DNA of 64,000 nucleotides from Cryptomeria japonica (GCF_030272615.1 NC_081415.1:108690406-108754405), one strand, 5' to 3'. Positions 10,190-23,615 are shown, numbered from the stretch's first letter. Translations and numbers: made by a program. The notes: generated from the sequence alone by a model not told the origin.

Positions 10190-12240
10190 CAATATTTTTC
10201 TGCTATCTTGTCAACAACCTTGCCAGCCTCAACTTTCATCTCTAACCCAAGAATCATTTGAGTTGATGCTACAATCTTATCATTTATTGTTTCTATCATA
10301 TTTGCAACTCGATCACAACCACTACTAATATTTTTAATCATACTTCTCATTTTATGTGTAGAATACCATCCACGAAAGTCATATTTTTGTCCATTCCTTA
10401 TTATTCCAACCTCTAGCAAGTTTTGGAATTTCCATTAATGCTTGCAACCTTAGGATGGTGAAATCCCTTGTATAAACAAAGACATCATAAGAATCCATAA
10501 GAATGACAATCCTATTAAGTATGGCTGAAAGTGTATCAAATACATGAGCCAACTCTCCCACAAATTCATTCGCCATAGTGAAAGAAGTGTCAATCCATCT
10601 TTAACATTTGGGAATTATTTCTCGTCTCCTCCAAATCATCCACTACATCTAGCGGGAGAAATGATGGAAGCATGCTTGAGGGTTCAACTTTCCTTATGAG
10701 ATTCTTAAGTTGTTGAACATAATTCTTCAAGGAATTCAATTCTTTTTCTATCTTCTTACTATATTGTAGTTCAATTTGTAATATTTCACATATTATCTTC
10801 ATTGTATCATCCAAGTTCTCCATTGTCTACTCTGTAGTAAGAGGTCCTAACTCAATTATCTCCAAACCATACTCATTGGCGGTGATTTCATCTTGTGGCT
10901 TGTCCACTCTTGGGGTAGAAATTTGTATGACTCTAGATCCAACACTATCTTTTGTGATCTTTGAAAGCTTGGTAGCCTTCCTCTTCTCCTCTGTCAGACC
11001 AATTCTATTCAAGAAGTCATCCACATTGTCAATTATCTCTTCTTTAGTTACTATCACTTCCTTATTTATTTTTTCTTGTAGTCATGCCAGAATGGTGGAT
11101 ATTTTCTTCTCTACCTGTAACTCCTTGATTTGTTGTTTTGCTCAGGGTGGAGAAGTTGTCTCATCATCATGATTTCCTATATCTATGTATTCATCCTCGG
11201 TGGCCTTATCATTGACAACTGGCTCATGTTCTCTTGGAGGATCTTGTACATGGGGTTGCTTTCTTGTAGCCGTCTTATCTCACTGATCATTATATATAGT
11301 GGATTATAGTAATTTATTTGCACCTTGATCACTACCTCCCTACCAAGATGATTGTCCTTCATTGCTGGTTGTCTTGTTCCTATTGACCTCATGGATGGAA
11401 GAGGTGTTGGTGGAAGGATGACTTGTACTTGTCCTTTGCTTCTTCTACTTTGACTCCTCCTTGTGACTTCCTTTTCTTTTAGAGCTCATAGGTTGATTTG
11501 ACTAGGTAGTATTTTTGCTTATGCTTACACCTTTTGTTTCCTCATCTAAAGAATCTAGTTCTCCCATCATATCAAAGGTGAGCTACATATTTTGACTCTT
11601 CAATTTGTTATTTTGATAATATACCCATCCTTTTGTGTAAACTAAGACAAGTCTCATCAACTCATTCATATCAATTACTTCTACTTCAACCCAATTGACT
11701 TCCATTTCTTTATCCTTTACTTGCTCATAAGCTTGTTGGAGGCATCTTCCATCATCATGCACTTGATTTAGGATTGTGAACACCCTAAATATCCCAATGA
11801 TATCTATAGGCAATTTGGAGAATATCATCTTTCTAATCTCAAAATCATCTTTGGCATTCATCCAATAGTCTTCTATGTGTGGCCTATGCTTGTACCTTTT
11901 ACCATTCTTCCTCCTCATGTTGTCGTATGGATCAAAATTAGTTCTTGAAGGATATTTAGTGAATGGAGAAAATTTCATCTCCTCCTCTGATCTCTTAGTT
12001 GCTTTCAAAGATGGACATACTTCCAATGATTGTCCAACTATAATGAGAAAGGAAATCCTATTCTTATGTTTGTCCTTTTGAGTTTTGTCATATGCAACTA
12101 ATTGTCTCAACACCTCTAAAAACACCATCTTGTCTGTAGGATAACGTGGAAGCTTGTATGGTGGAGATGAGCATCCTTGAACTCATATGTAGGTAAAATT
12201 GGGAAATTTAATGAACCAAGCATCATATTTCTTCACCAAG
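10190..12240 (-). pseudogene. Decayed Gag-like, coiled-coil-rich reading frame of unknown family
   Basis: The minus strand carries successive open stretches (12128-11583, 11392-11183, 11057-10827, 10823-10590) broken by a few stops or frameshifts. The frame extends upstream of 12128 through YKLPRYPTDK to the motif YDAWFIKFPNF near 12200, after which a TGA intervenes. The later half is rich in Glu, Lys, Asn and Gln with leucine spacing typical of coiled coil (LKNYVQQLKNLIRKVE). Below about 10590 stops become frequent. I do not recognise the family. Position and decay suggest the Gag-like protein of an old element, perhaps the same one as the frame at 16027-16662. No pol motif is visible. Confidence 0.45.
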
Positions 12241-12479
12241 TCTTGTGCTTGCGAGGATAACCTTTGATGGATGTCGCCTTGCAACTTTCTTGTTATATGC
12301 ATGGAGAAGGAATCATTCACTCTCTGATAATGCACCTTGTTGTGAAAATGCAAATGTGTTTAGTTCTTGCATACCCTTATTTCCCCCTTCCCATTGCCTA
12401 CCGAGTCTCTATACATCAATCTCGTGTACTCTTTGGCTCTAGCTAGTGAGTAGATGGTGTAGGAGCTCATATGAAATTG

Positions 12480-15440
12480 TTTGGTGTACTCAAGTCTTCT
12501 CAATTGAAGATACAGATTGTTTCTTGTAATCTTGACCTAGTTGATCTTCTCATTTTTATGCCGAAGGCATCTCCTACTGTGAAATGCACCGAGCTAAATT
12601 TTAAAATCAATGGTTCACAGTTAGCTATAACGAATACAAGACGATTCAAACTATTTCAGCCGTCAATATTTCCATCTCCTCATACAAAATGTGGAACAAA
12701 ATGCGGAAAAATTTTGTTCGTTCATTTGGTGTCACTGTTTTACCTTTTCCAATTTTCTTAAAGGCATGAAACTTTGGTATACGCAGCGTTCAGAGTCCTT
12801 TCACTGTCTACTCTTTCAACCACGTACATTACACATTCAAAATGACACCAATTTGCAGAACCTGTCAGATGCAGATAATTGACGTGAACCAAAATAATGT
12901 ATTTATTGTATTTGTCCTTTTTTTGTAAAAAAGCCTTTGCTATCGCTTTTTACTCTATCGTAAATTAATTTATTATAAACATTTTGCATAGCAATTTGTC
13001 CTATGTCATGTGGATACTTTTTCTATGTTAATTAGAATGAATATCACCATGGGGTTTTGAATTTAAAAAAATTAATATTGACTTTTCAGTTTTAAATAAT
13101 AAGTCAATGGGTTTTAAATTTTAACTAATCCATATATATTATATTAAATTAAAATTTTTATTAATTAATTACTATTTTTAGCAAATATATTATATTTTGA
13201 ATTTTCATTAATTCATATTTAGTATTTTATAATGACATAATATTTATTTTTAAGAATTTTTTTATTAAATGATTATTATATCTTTTAGATAATGTATATT
13301 TATTTTTTAAATAAAATTATATTTTTATTTATTTTATAATTTTACTTTTTTATATAAGTAAGGATTTTTTTTTTGAAATTTACAATTTTTTATTTTAGTC
13401 TTAGTAAAGTACAATTATATAAAATATAATTTATTATATTTATATAGTTTTAATAGGACATTATATTATACAATTGCATATTTAAATTAAATATATCATG
13501 TATTTAGTTATGTTATATAATTTAATTGGAATGATGGAAAAAGTCACATTTGAAAGAGAACTCTCATCATATTTTTATAGATTATTTTTAAGATATGTAA
13601 CATGCAATAGTTAAACTAAGTTTTCATTATAATTTTGAGCATAAAACATGAAAGTATTTGTTAAACCCATCAACTTTTTGATAAAATGACTCAAAATATT
13701 ATTGCATTGTGTCCTTGATTTGTTTGTAGTAAAAAAATAGGCAACGTCTATTCAAAGATCAAAATGGATCACCGCCGACTTTATTCATTTTATATTCATT
13801 AACTAATTGACAATCAAATTATAGTTATTTTTTTATTTTCACCTAATAAATAAATACAATCAACGATGAATTTTGAACTTTAGATAGACAATTCGAAAAA
13901 AAAAAAATATCATAAGTTTGCAAAGAGATTCAATTTCCCAATTTGATGACTTACCAAAGCATAAGAATTGTCTTGTAATTGGTTTTGTTTCATCTTTACA
14001 TGGGTCTTTACATGGTTCCTCATACTATCATATGCTTCATCCCCATCGTTTCCACTCTGTCATCTATCCCTTTCCATCCTTAGAAGTAGATCAACTATAT
14101 ATTATTTTCTAGTGGTTATAGAATGAAAGATTATCGTTGATAGTTTGATAGTTGAAATATGTGATGTCGAAGTAAAGTGTTTCTATAACTCACATTTATC
14201 AACAAGTTGAACATTTAAGTTTACACAACCACTCATCATACTTCTATTTCTTTTTTTGTTTTTGGTTACCTACAATCAAGTTGGATTCTATGAAATTTAA
14301 GTCTACATCAAATATATTTAATATAATTTATATTGTATTGTTGTCTTCAATATTTTCCATGACTATGAAGATGATCTAATCATAAAGTCAACCTAAGAGA
14401 CCATTACCCTCGTAATCAAGAAAAGTCCTCAATAATACCACACATTGTTATGTCTAAGAAGATATCAAAAGTAAGCGTTGACATAATTTTCAATAGTCTA
14501 AAATCAACAAATTCAATTCAATGAACTTTGTGAATGTTTAACATGGTAGGGCATTTCTATAGAACACAAAATCAATCTCACGCAAAGTGGATTTGACTCC
14601 CAAAGGTTTTTACAACTATTCAAGATCCAAGGTGTTACTCTGAAGAACATTTATTTAGAATGTCAAGGTAATTAGATTTAGACAACATAAATCATTTTTG
14701 TCCATCATAATTTCCTCAAGAAATTGCTCTCTCTTAGACTTCTCATTACCCATTGTCATTTAATATACCTTAATCAAATCTACTTGTTTTTCTTCTCTTA
14801 ATTAAATTAAATTAACATTAAAAAGGAAAAATGTTTCCATTATAATACTAGTGAACATCATTACCATACATTGTAGTACATTTAACATCCTCTCTTATAG
14901 TTTTCTTTGGTGTTTCCTCTCCATGGCTTCCCACACAAATGACAACCACTTAATTCTATATGTTACTCAGTTTTTGTTCTAAAATGGTTTAAATTTGCAT
15001 AAATTTGTCATATTTAACATATTTTATGGCTTATGATGCCATTATATCATATTTATAGATAGAATTTTCTCCCTTCTAGCATGGATCCATTTGTCATTTT
15101 TCGTATAACAACTTTGTCCTTCAAAACCTACTTGAATAAACCCATTTGAAATTAGGATTTAAAAATTATTTTGAATGATTTAAGTTTTGAAATACAAAAG
15201 TGAGTGTCAATCTATTTATAAATGTCTATTTAAAATGTTTATTTTCTTTTTAAAATTTTGAACTGTATTTAATAATAAAAATATGTAAAAATGATCATAT
15301 AATCAACATATTAGACTTTAAATTAGTGACAACATCTCAATATTGTATTTTTAGTATCAAGCTACCATATGCATGTGTATACAAAGATGTAGTTTAAAAC
15401 AATATTTCATTAAACTTATTAGAAATTCAATGTTTATTCA
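12480..15440. other. Gene-free stretch, very AT-rich from about 13020 to 13900
   Basis: Short open frames here are not protein-like. 13020-13900 is dominated by TTTATTAAAT-type sequence. The rest is unstructured AT-rich DNA. No element termini seen. Confidence 0.6.
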
Positions 15441-15545
15441 TTAAATGACTTTAAAGTACTTAATTTTTTCTTTTACTTTAAGGTGTCACTTTATGTATCA
15501 CTTCTTATATCTTTGCCCATCTCTCCCTCTCTTTGCTTCTTCCCA

Positions 15546-15691
<146 letters not shown>

Positions 15692-16026
15692 TATTCTTCT
15701 CATAGTATTCCTCCCTCTATCCACTACCCTCTCTCACCTTCTCTCCCTATCACAAGCATAATATGCGTTGTTGGTAATGGGAGTTGATTATCTTACTAAT
15801 TCAAAGGTTTTGTTTGATGCATGTTTTGATCCCTATATGTAGCATAGTTGATTTGAATATCACTTCTCCTTGAAGACCATCATTGCACAAACAACCTAAT
15901 TTACTAAATAATATACCAATTGACCTCATATATTTCACAAATATATGCAAAAAAAAAGACAAAATTTTTCCATCTTTAACCTTCCACACATCTTCGGCGT
16001 ACCTATTGCACACCAAGGGGCAATTG

Positions 16027-16662
16027 CTAGTTTATTTTTACTCCTTCCATGAAGTAGAACATCCAATTCTCAAATGAGGAGGCATGTGGACTTCCCATGA
16101 TCTCGTTAAGCAGGGTAACCGGATCATTGAATTCCTCCTTGAAGTCTTTTTGGTGGAGCTTTCTTGGTACTTTTCTAAGAGTAGGTCGAGCCTTTGACAA
16201 CCAATACTTGTTGATGATACTTAAGCATTTATCAGGGTCATCCTCATAGATTGCCAATTTTGATTCTTTATTATTGCATATAATAGCCCTAGGCTCGGTT
16301 ATGTTGAATGCTTCACTGATAGCGGTCTCTAACAAGAATGCTAATAATTTACCATTAGGTGTGTTTATTTGTCTTATGTTGACATCATAGTGTCTTGCAC
16401 ATTCAACTATTAGTTCATTGCATTGAATGATATGAAAGAAACCAATTGCTTGGACAACTCCACTTTCGATCATTTTCTCTGAAATACTAGTTGGCTTGCT
16501 TATGCAGAGAGGGCCTTGAAATTTCTTCATGTCAATCCTGCCCAAGTTAGTGTCTCCCAAATTTGTCCACAGTGAGGTAATATTTGATTCAGGTAGTACT
16601 CCTTTCACATCTTCCTTGATGAGAGATTGCCTTGTGAGACCTCTAACTTTCAAGGTTGCCAT
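16027..16662 (-). pseudogene. 211-codon open frame of unknown family, probably N-terminal part of a decayed element protein
   Basis: The frame opens with an ATG (MATLKVRGLTRQ) and is uninterrupted for 211 codons, ending ...FMEGVKIN. The translation is protein-like and shows no membrane segment or signal peptide. Segments such as VQAIGFFHIIQCNELIVE and ARHYDVNIRQINTPNGKLL suggest a folded domain, but I do not recognise the family. It faces the same way as the decayed frame at 10190-12240, and the 3.8 kb between them holds AT-rich DNA and a microsatellite. A single split Gag-like gene is possible. A lone surviving exon is the alternative. Confidence 0.45.
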
Positions 16663-16689
16663 CTACCTCCTAGAAAAATTGTCTAAGAT

Positions 16690-17640
16690 AGGATATTAAT
16701 ATGATATTAATGTTTGTATAACTGAAATCTCCTACTCAGTTATCAATCCTCTTTTAGAGTTTATACTTCACTTGAAATATTAATAAATTGCTAAACTTAG
16801 ATGTTGATCCTAAAACCCCAACTGTGAAAAATCAAACATTGCTTCAAATATGTTTATAAAATTTACAAATGACTTTCAATTAGAACATGAATCAACAAAT
16901 TAAGATTTTCTTTAAAAAAAACAATGGAAGAATTTCTTAATTAAAACCCTGATTTATGACTGATATTCAATAAAATCAGACATGCTTCTGATTTGAAAAT
17001 AATCAAAATACTCAAAATGAGACTTGAAGGTGATTGTTGATAATAGTTTATGAAATTGATGGTCAAAATCTATGGAAATTTGTTGAATGAATGAGACTTG
17101 TGCCTATTGTCTAAAAAATTTTACCAAATTATCTCTAATATTGATTAAGACCACTACTTTAGACCATGTATTGGAATGTTGAAGTTCGCTACCCTATAGG
17201 GAAAAATCATTAATCCTAGGAGAAAATTCATTGTTTATTGCATAATATATAATTTTAATTTTAATTGATGATCAACAAAGTGATCATCAATCTCCTCTTA
17301 TAAGTGGTAACCCAAGAGGCATGTGTTTTGGTTTAAACTTATTCACAAGGCTGACTTGTTTTACAATTGTTTAATTAAAATTTTCTCTTTAATTTCCCTT
17401 GCATTAGTTTCCAATGATCTAAGAGTTGAATTTAAAAAAAAAAATGTTTTATTGTTTTAAAGTTTGAATTTTGAAAGTTCAAATTTTCTTGTCCAAGAAA
17501 AATCAACTTGATATATTTTATTTTATTTTTGAATTTGGATTTTCAATGACTTTGTTTAAATATGATGCGATGTCTTTGGGTCCACATCGACCTTCTTTTA
17601 TTTTTAGTTGGTGCTAATGATTTCCTTATTACATGCTCTT
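16690..17640. other. No gene seen
   Basis: AT-rich sequence with no protein-like frame and no clear LTR terminus. Confidence 0.5.
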
Positions 17641-18178
17641 TGAATGCTTGAGACTTAGGCATATGCCGCAATAGCTAAGGCGATGAAGGATATGGGTAAT
17701 AGAAGGTATTGTGGGTGAAAGGGAGGCACATGATGCTAAGGATGGATGTGTCATGATGGAAAGGGAGGTGTGAGATGTGAGGAAGTATGGTGTCACATTA
17801 GATAGGGGTGCGGGGATGTGGAGATAGGATGTGCCACGTGGGAGAAGGTAGTGCAGGATGTGGAGATAGGATGTGCCACGTGGGAGAAGGTAGTGCAGGA
17901 TGTGGAGATAGGATGTGTCATGGGAAAGGGGGTGGTAAGAGATGCTAGGAAAAAGGTAGGTATAAGGGATGAAGGATGGGTTAGAAGATGTGATAAATGG
18001 AAGTTGGGAGGTATAAGGGTTGGAATAAAGGTAGGAAGTGGGGTGAGATGAGAGCAAGGGTAGTAGATGAGAGGAAGGAAGGTTGAAGGGATGGAATGTT
18101 AGAATGGTGAGGTGGAATGAGAGTCATAAGAGATATGAAGGATGAAGATGATGAGGGATGTGGAAGGTAAAAGGGGGG
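17640..18178 (+). other. Purine-rich tract, left half of the family B target
   Basis: The plus strand is strongly G+A-rich (GGATG, GAAGG, GGAGG words) and ends GGTAAAAGGGGGG at the family B junction. The same kind of sequence resumes at 39230-39420 (GGAAGG repeats), so both halves were one tract before the insertion. It lies on the leader side of LTR D (39742-41094) and may be that element's internal DNA. Confidence 0.65.
17818..17940 (+). repeat. 42 bp tandem repeat in the purine-rich tract
   Basis: Two identical 42 bp units (17818-17859 and 17860-17901) are followed by a third, partial and diverged unit. Each begins GTGGAGATAGGATGTG. Their identity implies recent expansion. Confidence 0.9.
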
Positions 18179-19349
18179 TGTAGACACCTAAAAATGTCTC
18201 ATTGATCATGTACTAATTACTCCTCTAATTGATTAAATAATTCTTTAATTATTTAATTAATTTAATTAATCTATTTATTCTAATTTCATATTTCCTCATC
18301 ATCTTACTAATTATTCTATTTCTTATTCTTTCATCATTTAATCATTTTCTAATGTTAATTAAATATTTATTATTTAATTAATTATGGTTAATTCCCCAAT
18401 TTAAATAATCTTTATTATTTAAATAAGTTACTAATTATTCAATTTCTATCTCTAACCATCTAATCATTCAACCCTCTTCTAAATATTAATTATTTAATTA
18501 ATTATGATTTAATCCTTTAAATTAAATAATCTTTATTATCTAATTAAATTCTATTTCTAAATAATTAAAGAGTTTCTTTAAATTATTTAATTAACTAATT
18601 AATTCTTAAATTCCAAATCTCCAAATTCTAATTTCATTTAATTTCATATTCTTCTAAGTTCAAATACTTGTGCATGATTTCAAAAACCAAATTGAAAATC
18701 AAAGTCAAGTTCTAAATATATTCAAATACTAAATTGAATTAATAAATTCAATTATTTGAATAATATCTCATGCAAAGATTAAATTAAAAATCTAAATCTA
18801 AATGTAAGCACATGATAAATTAATTAATTAATTCAATCAATTAATTAAATCATTTATCTCTCCAATCTCTATTTCCATCTTTCAGTTAGCTTTTTCTAAA
18901 TTAAGCTTTCTTTGTCATCTTCTTTATTTCCACCAAATCATTCTTTTACTTCCCTTAGTTAGCTTTTTCTCAATCATTTGACTCAATTAATCTATTCAAT
19001 CTGTTGAGTTTCACTCCTACAATCAACAATTCAACTATCAATTTTCATTTGAGCTCACCTGAGTTCCACCTCTTGATCAATCTGTTCCACCTTTCAATCA
19101 ATTTTCTCCAATTTTCTATAAATTGAGCATCCAATCTCCATTTTCAATCCTCCTCAATCTTTACTCTGAATCACTAACTTCAAATCTTTGTGTCACTTGC
19201 AAGTTACCAATGCAATATCTGAGAGCCATCATACCATGAAAAGGAGAAGAGCAATGGAAGTTCTACGCAGTCACGAAATAGGGAGTTTTTATTGATTTGA
19301 TGATTTATAATTCCTGTTTCTTGGTTGTGTTATTCCATTGTATTGTTTG
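18179..19349 (+). repeat. Family B LTR4, inverted, lacking the last 87 bp
   Basis: Begins TGTAGACACC at the GGGGG flank and carries the TATAAAT box at 19117-19123. It ends ATTGTATTGTTTG, the base that matches 38049 in LTR1. It joins LTR3 tail to tail with no spacer. Confidence 0.85.
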
Positions 19350-20588
19350 CAAAATTCGTTCTTCTATTAACAAACTAATCAATTAGAAACAAGGAAATCG
19401 CAAGTCCCTATCCTAATCAGAATTTAACAAACAATACAATGGAATAACACAACCAAGTAACATGAATTATAAATCATCAAATCAAATAAAAAACTCCCTA
19501 TTCTGTGACTGCGTAGAACTTCCATTGCTCTTCTCCTCTTCGTGGTATGATGACTCTCAGATATTGTGCTGGTAACCTGCAAGTGACACAAAGATTTGAA
19601 GTTCGTGATTGTTGAAAATGGAGATTGGATGCTCAATTTATAGAAAATTGGATGAGATTGATTGAAAGGTGGAACAAATTGATCAAGAGGTGTGAACTTA
19701 GGTGAGCTCAAATGAAAATTGATAGTTGAACTGTTGATTGTAGGAGTGAAACTCGATAGATTGAATAGAATAATTGAGTCAACTGATTGAGAAAAGAAGG
19801 AAAAAAAAGATTGATTGGAGGAAATAAAGAAGATGACACAAAGAGCTTAATTTATAACAAGCTAACTGAAAGAGGGAAATAGAGATTGGAGAGATAAATG
19901 ATTTAATTAATCAATTGATTTAATTAATTAATTTAGCATGTGCTTGCATTTAGATTTAGATTATTAATTTAATCTTTGCATGAGATATTATTCAAATAAT
20001 TGAATTTATTAATTCAATTTAGCATTTGAATATATTTAGAACTTGACTTTGATTTTCAATTTGGTTTTTGAAATCATCCACATGTAATTGAATTTGGAAG
20101 AAATTAGAAGAATATGAAATTAAATGAAATTAGAATTTGCGGATTTGGAAATGAAGAATTAATTAGTTAATTAAATAATTTAAAGAAACTATCTAATTAT
20201 TTAGAAATGGAATTTAATTAAATAATAAAGATTATTTAATTTAAAGGATTAAATAATAAATATTTAATTAATATTTAGAAGAGGGTTGAATGATTAGATG
20301 ATTAGAGATAGAAATTGAATAATTAGTAACTTATTTAAATAATAAAGATTATTTAAATTGGGGAATTAATCATAATTAATTAAATAATAAATATTTAATT
20401 AATATTTAGTCAATGGTTAAAATGATTAAATGATGATAGAATAAGAAATAGAATAATTAATAAGATGATGAGGAAATATGAAATTAGAAGAAATAGATTA
20501 ATTAAATTAATTAAATAATTAAAGAATTATTTAATCAATTAGAGGAATAATTAGTACATGATCAATGAGACATTTTTAGGCATCTACA
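19350..20588 (-). repeat. Family B LTR3
   Basis: Nearly complete on the minus strand: it starts TGTAGATGCC at 20588 and lacks only the last 9 bp seen in LTR1. A polypurine-like AAAGACGGGCAAA precedes it (20589-20600). Together with LTR4 it forms an inverted repeat with about 1.2 kb arms. Confidence 0.85.
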
Positions 20589-20683
20589 TTTGCCCGTCTT
20601 TGAGACAAAGTCGGAACGACATTGTTTCAAAGAAAATGAAAAAAATTATGCCCCAGTATGCCCCGGCGATACTTAGGGTGTAA
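20589..20683 (-). other. Second copy of the family B 3' internal end
   Basis: About 95 bp matching 21849-21940 (CTTTGAGACAAAGTC, CATTGTTTCAAAG, TATGCCCCGG, CTTAGGGTGTAA). It is joined to LTR2 through the shared bases TAA, indicating a microhomology junction. Confidence 0.8.
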
Positions 20684-21848
20684 CAAATAATACAATGGAA
20701 TAACACAACCAAGAAACATGAATTATAAATCATCAAATCAATAAAAAATCCCTATTCCGTGACTGTGTAGAACTTCCATTGCTCTTCTCCTCTTCGTGGT
20801 ATGATGGCTCTCAGATATTGCGCTAGTAACCTGCAAGTGACACAAAGATTTGAAGTTCGTGATTCAGAGTAAAGATTGAGGAGGATTGAAAATGGAGATT
20901 GGATGCTCAATTTATAGAAAATTGGAGAAGATTGATTGAAAGGTGGAAGAGATTGATCAAGAGGTGGAACTTAGGTGAGCTCAGATGAAAATTGATAGTT
21001 GAACTGTTGATTGTAGGAGTGAAACTCAATAGATTGAATAGATTAATTGAGTCAACTCATTGAGAAAAAGTTGACTGAGGGAAGAAAAAGAATGATTGGT
21101 GGAAATAAAGAAGATGACAAAGAAAGCTTAATTTAGAAAAAGCTAACTGAAAGATGGAAATAGAGATTGGAGAGATAAATGATTTAATTAATTAATTTAG
21201 CATGTGCTTGCATTTAGATTTAGATTTTTAATTTAATCTTTGCATGAGATATTATTCAAATAATTGAATTTATTAATTCAATTTAGTATTTGAATATATT
21301 TAGAACTTGACTTTGATTTTCAATTTGATTTTTGAAATCATGCACATGTATTTGAATCTAGAAGAATATGAAATTAAATGAAATTAAAATTTGGGGATTT
21401 GGAATTGAAGAATTCAGTAGTTAATTAAACAATTTAAAGAAACTATTTAATTATTTAGAAATGGAATTTAATTAAATAATAAAGATTATTTAATTTAAAG
21501 GATTAAATCATAATTAATTAAATAATAAATATTTAATTAATATTTAGAATAGGGTTGAATGATTAGATGGTTAGAGATAGACATTGAATAATTAGTAATT
21601 TATTTAAATAATAAAGATTATTTAAATTGGGGAATTAACCATAATTAACTAAATAATAAATATTTAATTAACATTAGAAAATGATTAAAATGATTAAATG
21701 ATGAAAGAATAAGAAATAGAATAATTAGTAAGATGATGAGGAAATATGAAATTAGAAGAAATAGATTAATTAAATTAATTAAATAATTATTTAATCAATT
21801 AGAGGAATAATTAGTACATGATCAATGAGACATTTTTAGGTGTCTACA
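20684..21848 (-). repeat. Family B LTR2, lacking the last 87 bp
   Basis: Starts TGTAGACACC at 21848 after the polypurine tract and ends at the base equivalent to 38049 in LTR1, within the 3 bp ambiguity of the TAA junction. That is the same endpoint as LTR4. Confidence 0.85.
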
Positions 21849-21860
21849 TTTGCCCCTCTT
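21849..21860 (-). other. Polypurine tract of family B
   Basis: The minus strand reads AAGAGGGGCAAA immediately before the LTR start, as expected for the plus-strand primer. An inverted CTTTGAGACAAAG pair lies next to it. Confidence 0.75.
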
Positions 21861-22980
21861 TGAGACAAAGTCAGAATGTCATTGTTTCAAAGAAAACAAT
21901 TTTTTTTGCCCTAGTATGCCCCGGTACTTAGGGTGTAATGCCCCCTTGAGAGATTGTTTGTGCATTAAAGATATGAATGATCTCTTGAAAAAAGAAGAAT
22001 GTGAGATGAAAGATAGAAGAATGGTTAGTTGATTAGAGATAGAGATAGGTGATGTGAAGATGATATTGAAATAGAATATGAGAGAATAGATTGATGAAAG
22101 AATGAAATAGAACAATGTTAGATTATAGAAAATGATTAAGAAAGAGACGATGAGAAAAGAATCAGCAAACTAGCAAGAAGCAAATGAGATGAAGATGAGA
22201 ATGAAATTGAATGAATCACGAACCTATGTCACATATTATATTGTGTCAATATATATTCATCACTGAGCCTTATTATTGAATAATGAAGCTTTAGCACATC
22301 AAGGTATAAGGAACCAAGATGAAAAGATATCTCATTGAAGAAACAAACACGTAGTAGACAAGTAGCAAACAAAGAAAAAGATAATGCCCATCATAGCTCC
22401 TCTAGTCACTTGTGAAGATCCTTGAGTAGTATAGGAACATAATCTGTCGCCAAATGATAAAAAGATAAAGACTAACCCGAACAAAATTCAGCAGCTATAC
22501 TGACCTTGTGCCTTTGTTCTTAGTTGTTTGATGTGATGGTTGATAATGTCTGATCTCAGAAAGTTGCGAACCTCATTTAAGACTGACCTGTCTGATTTCG
22601 AGTGTATCCTCTTCTGTTTAAGACAAGATAATGATCATGTTGATATGGATATGATACGATTGATAAGATAGTTTGATCAGTTGATTGCAGATGTTTGACT
22701 AGATAGTCGTATCCTTTGTTAACTTCGTGCGAAGTGTTTGTTGGATATCTGCTAGGGTATTTGTTTCTCACAAGACATTGAATTGCAAGTTTTTTTGATT
22801 GATTGATTTTTGATTTTTAGTTCTTTTCGAAGAGCTTTTTCGATGTTTTTGGATTTTGTAGATCGATATTTGAATGTTTTTGATTGGATGATTTTTAGGA
22901 TCGTATTTGAATGTTTTTGGTTGATTTTTTGAAGGATTGTATTTGAATGTTTTTGGTTGATTTTGGATTTTGAGTTTTTC

Positions 22981-23235
22981 ATTGTTTTTGAATTTTGAGT
23001 TGTTCATTGTTTTTGAATTTTGAGTTTTTCATTGTTTTTGAATTTTGAGTTTTTCATTGTTTTTGAATTTTGAGTTTTTCATTATTTTTGAATTTTGAGT
23101 TTTTCAATGTTTTTGAATTTTGAATTTTTCATTGTTTTTGGATTTTGAGTTTTTCATTGTTTTTGAATTTTGAGTTTTTCAATTGTTTTTGAATTTTGAG
23201 TTTTTCATTGTTTTTGAATTTTGAGTTTTTCAATT
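22981..23235 (+). repeat. 25 bp tandem repeat, about 10 units
   Basis: Units of ATTGTTTTTGAATTTTGAG plus TTTTTC are tandemly repeated with few changes. Looser relatives (TTTGAATGTTTTTGGTTGA) extend from about 22860. It lies in the 3' non-coding part of family B. The Lys/Asn/Gln-rich frames on the other strand are artefacts. Confidence 0.9.
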
Positions 23236-23536
23236 CTTTTGGATATTTTTTCAGGACTTTATATGATTTTTTGGATTTTTTCAGGACTTTATCTGATTTT
23301 TAGGATTTTTTCAGTTATGCCCCCAGTGTGCAGACTTGTATGACATGATGATCAACAAAATGTATGTGGAGACAAATGAATTTTTGACATGACCTATGTG
23401 AATGCAATGTGCAGGATGATGCATTTCCTATTCGAACAAGGTTGACTGCGTTTGTTTTTGCATTTGAATACACCAATTGAAATGGAGGTGCAAAATATTT
23501 CCTAGATAAGCGGTCAATCGATCTCTAAGGCCCTTA

Positions 23537-23615
23537 GTGACTAGAATTTCACGTCGGGTTCACCAAAATGTGGGATGAAAAATTCATCTCAACACACTTA
23601 GTGACTAGGATTTAC
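23537..23615 (-). other. Internal LTR-end/PBS fragment flanked by a short direct repeat
   Basis: 23556-23572 reproduces the end of a family B LTR joined to its PBS (minus strand TCCCACA then TTTTGGTGAACCCGACGTG), far from any LTR. CTTAGTGACTAG(A/G)ATTT flanks it on both sides (about 23537 and 23599). This looks like a short PBS-region copy captured inside the element. Confidence 0.6.

Noticed and set aside
17629-18187. Ser/Pro/Tyr-rich minus-strand frames of 142 and 68 codons
   Set aside because: They reflect the purine/pyrimidine-skewed tract and its 42 bp repeat. No domain.
22752-23007. Lys/Asn/Gln-rich minus-strand frames
   Set aside because: Products of the 25 bp tandem repeat.
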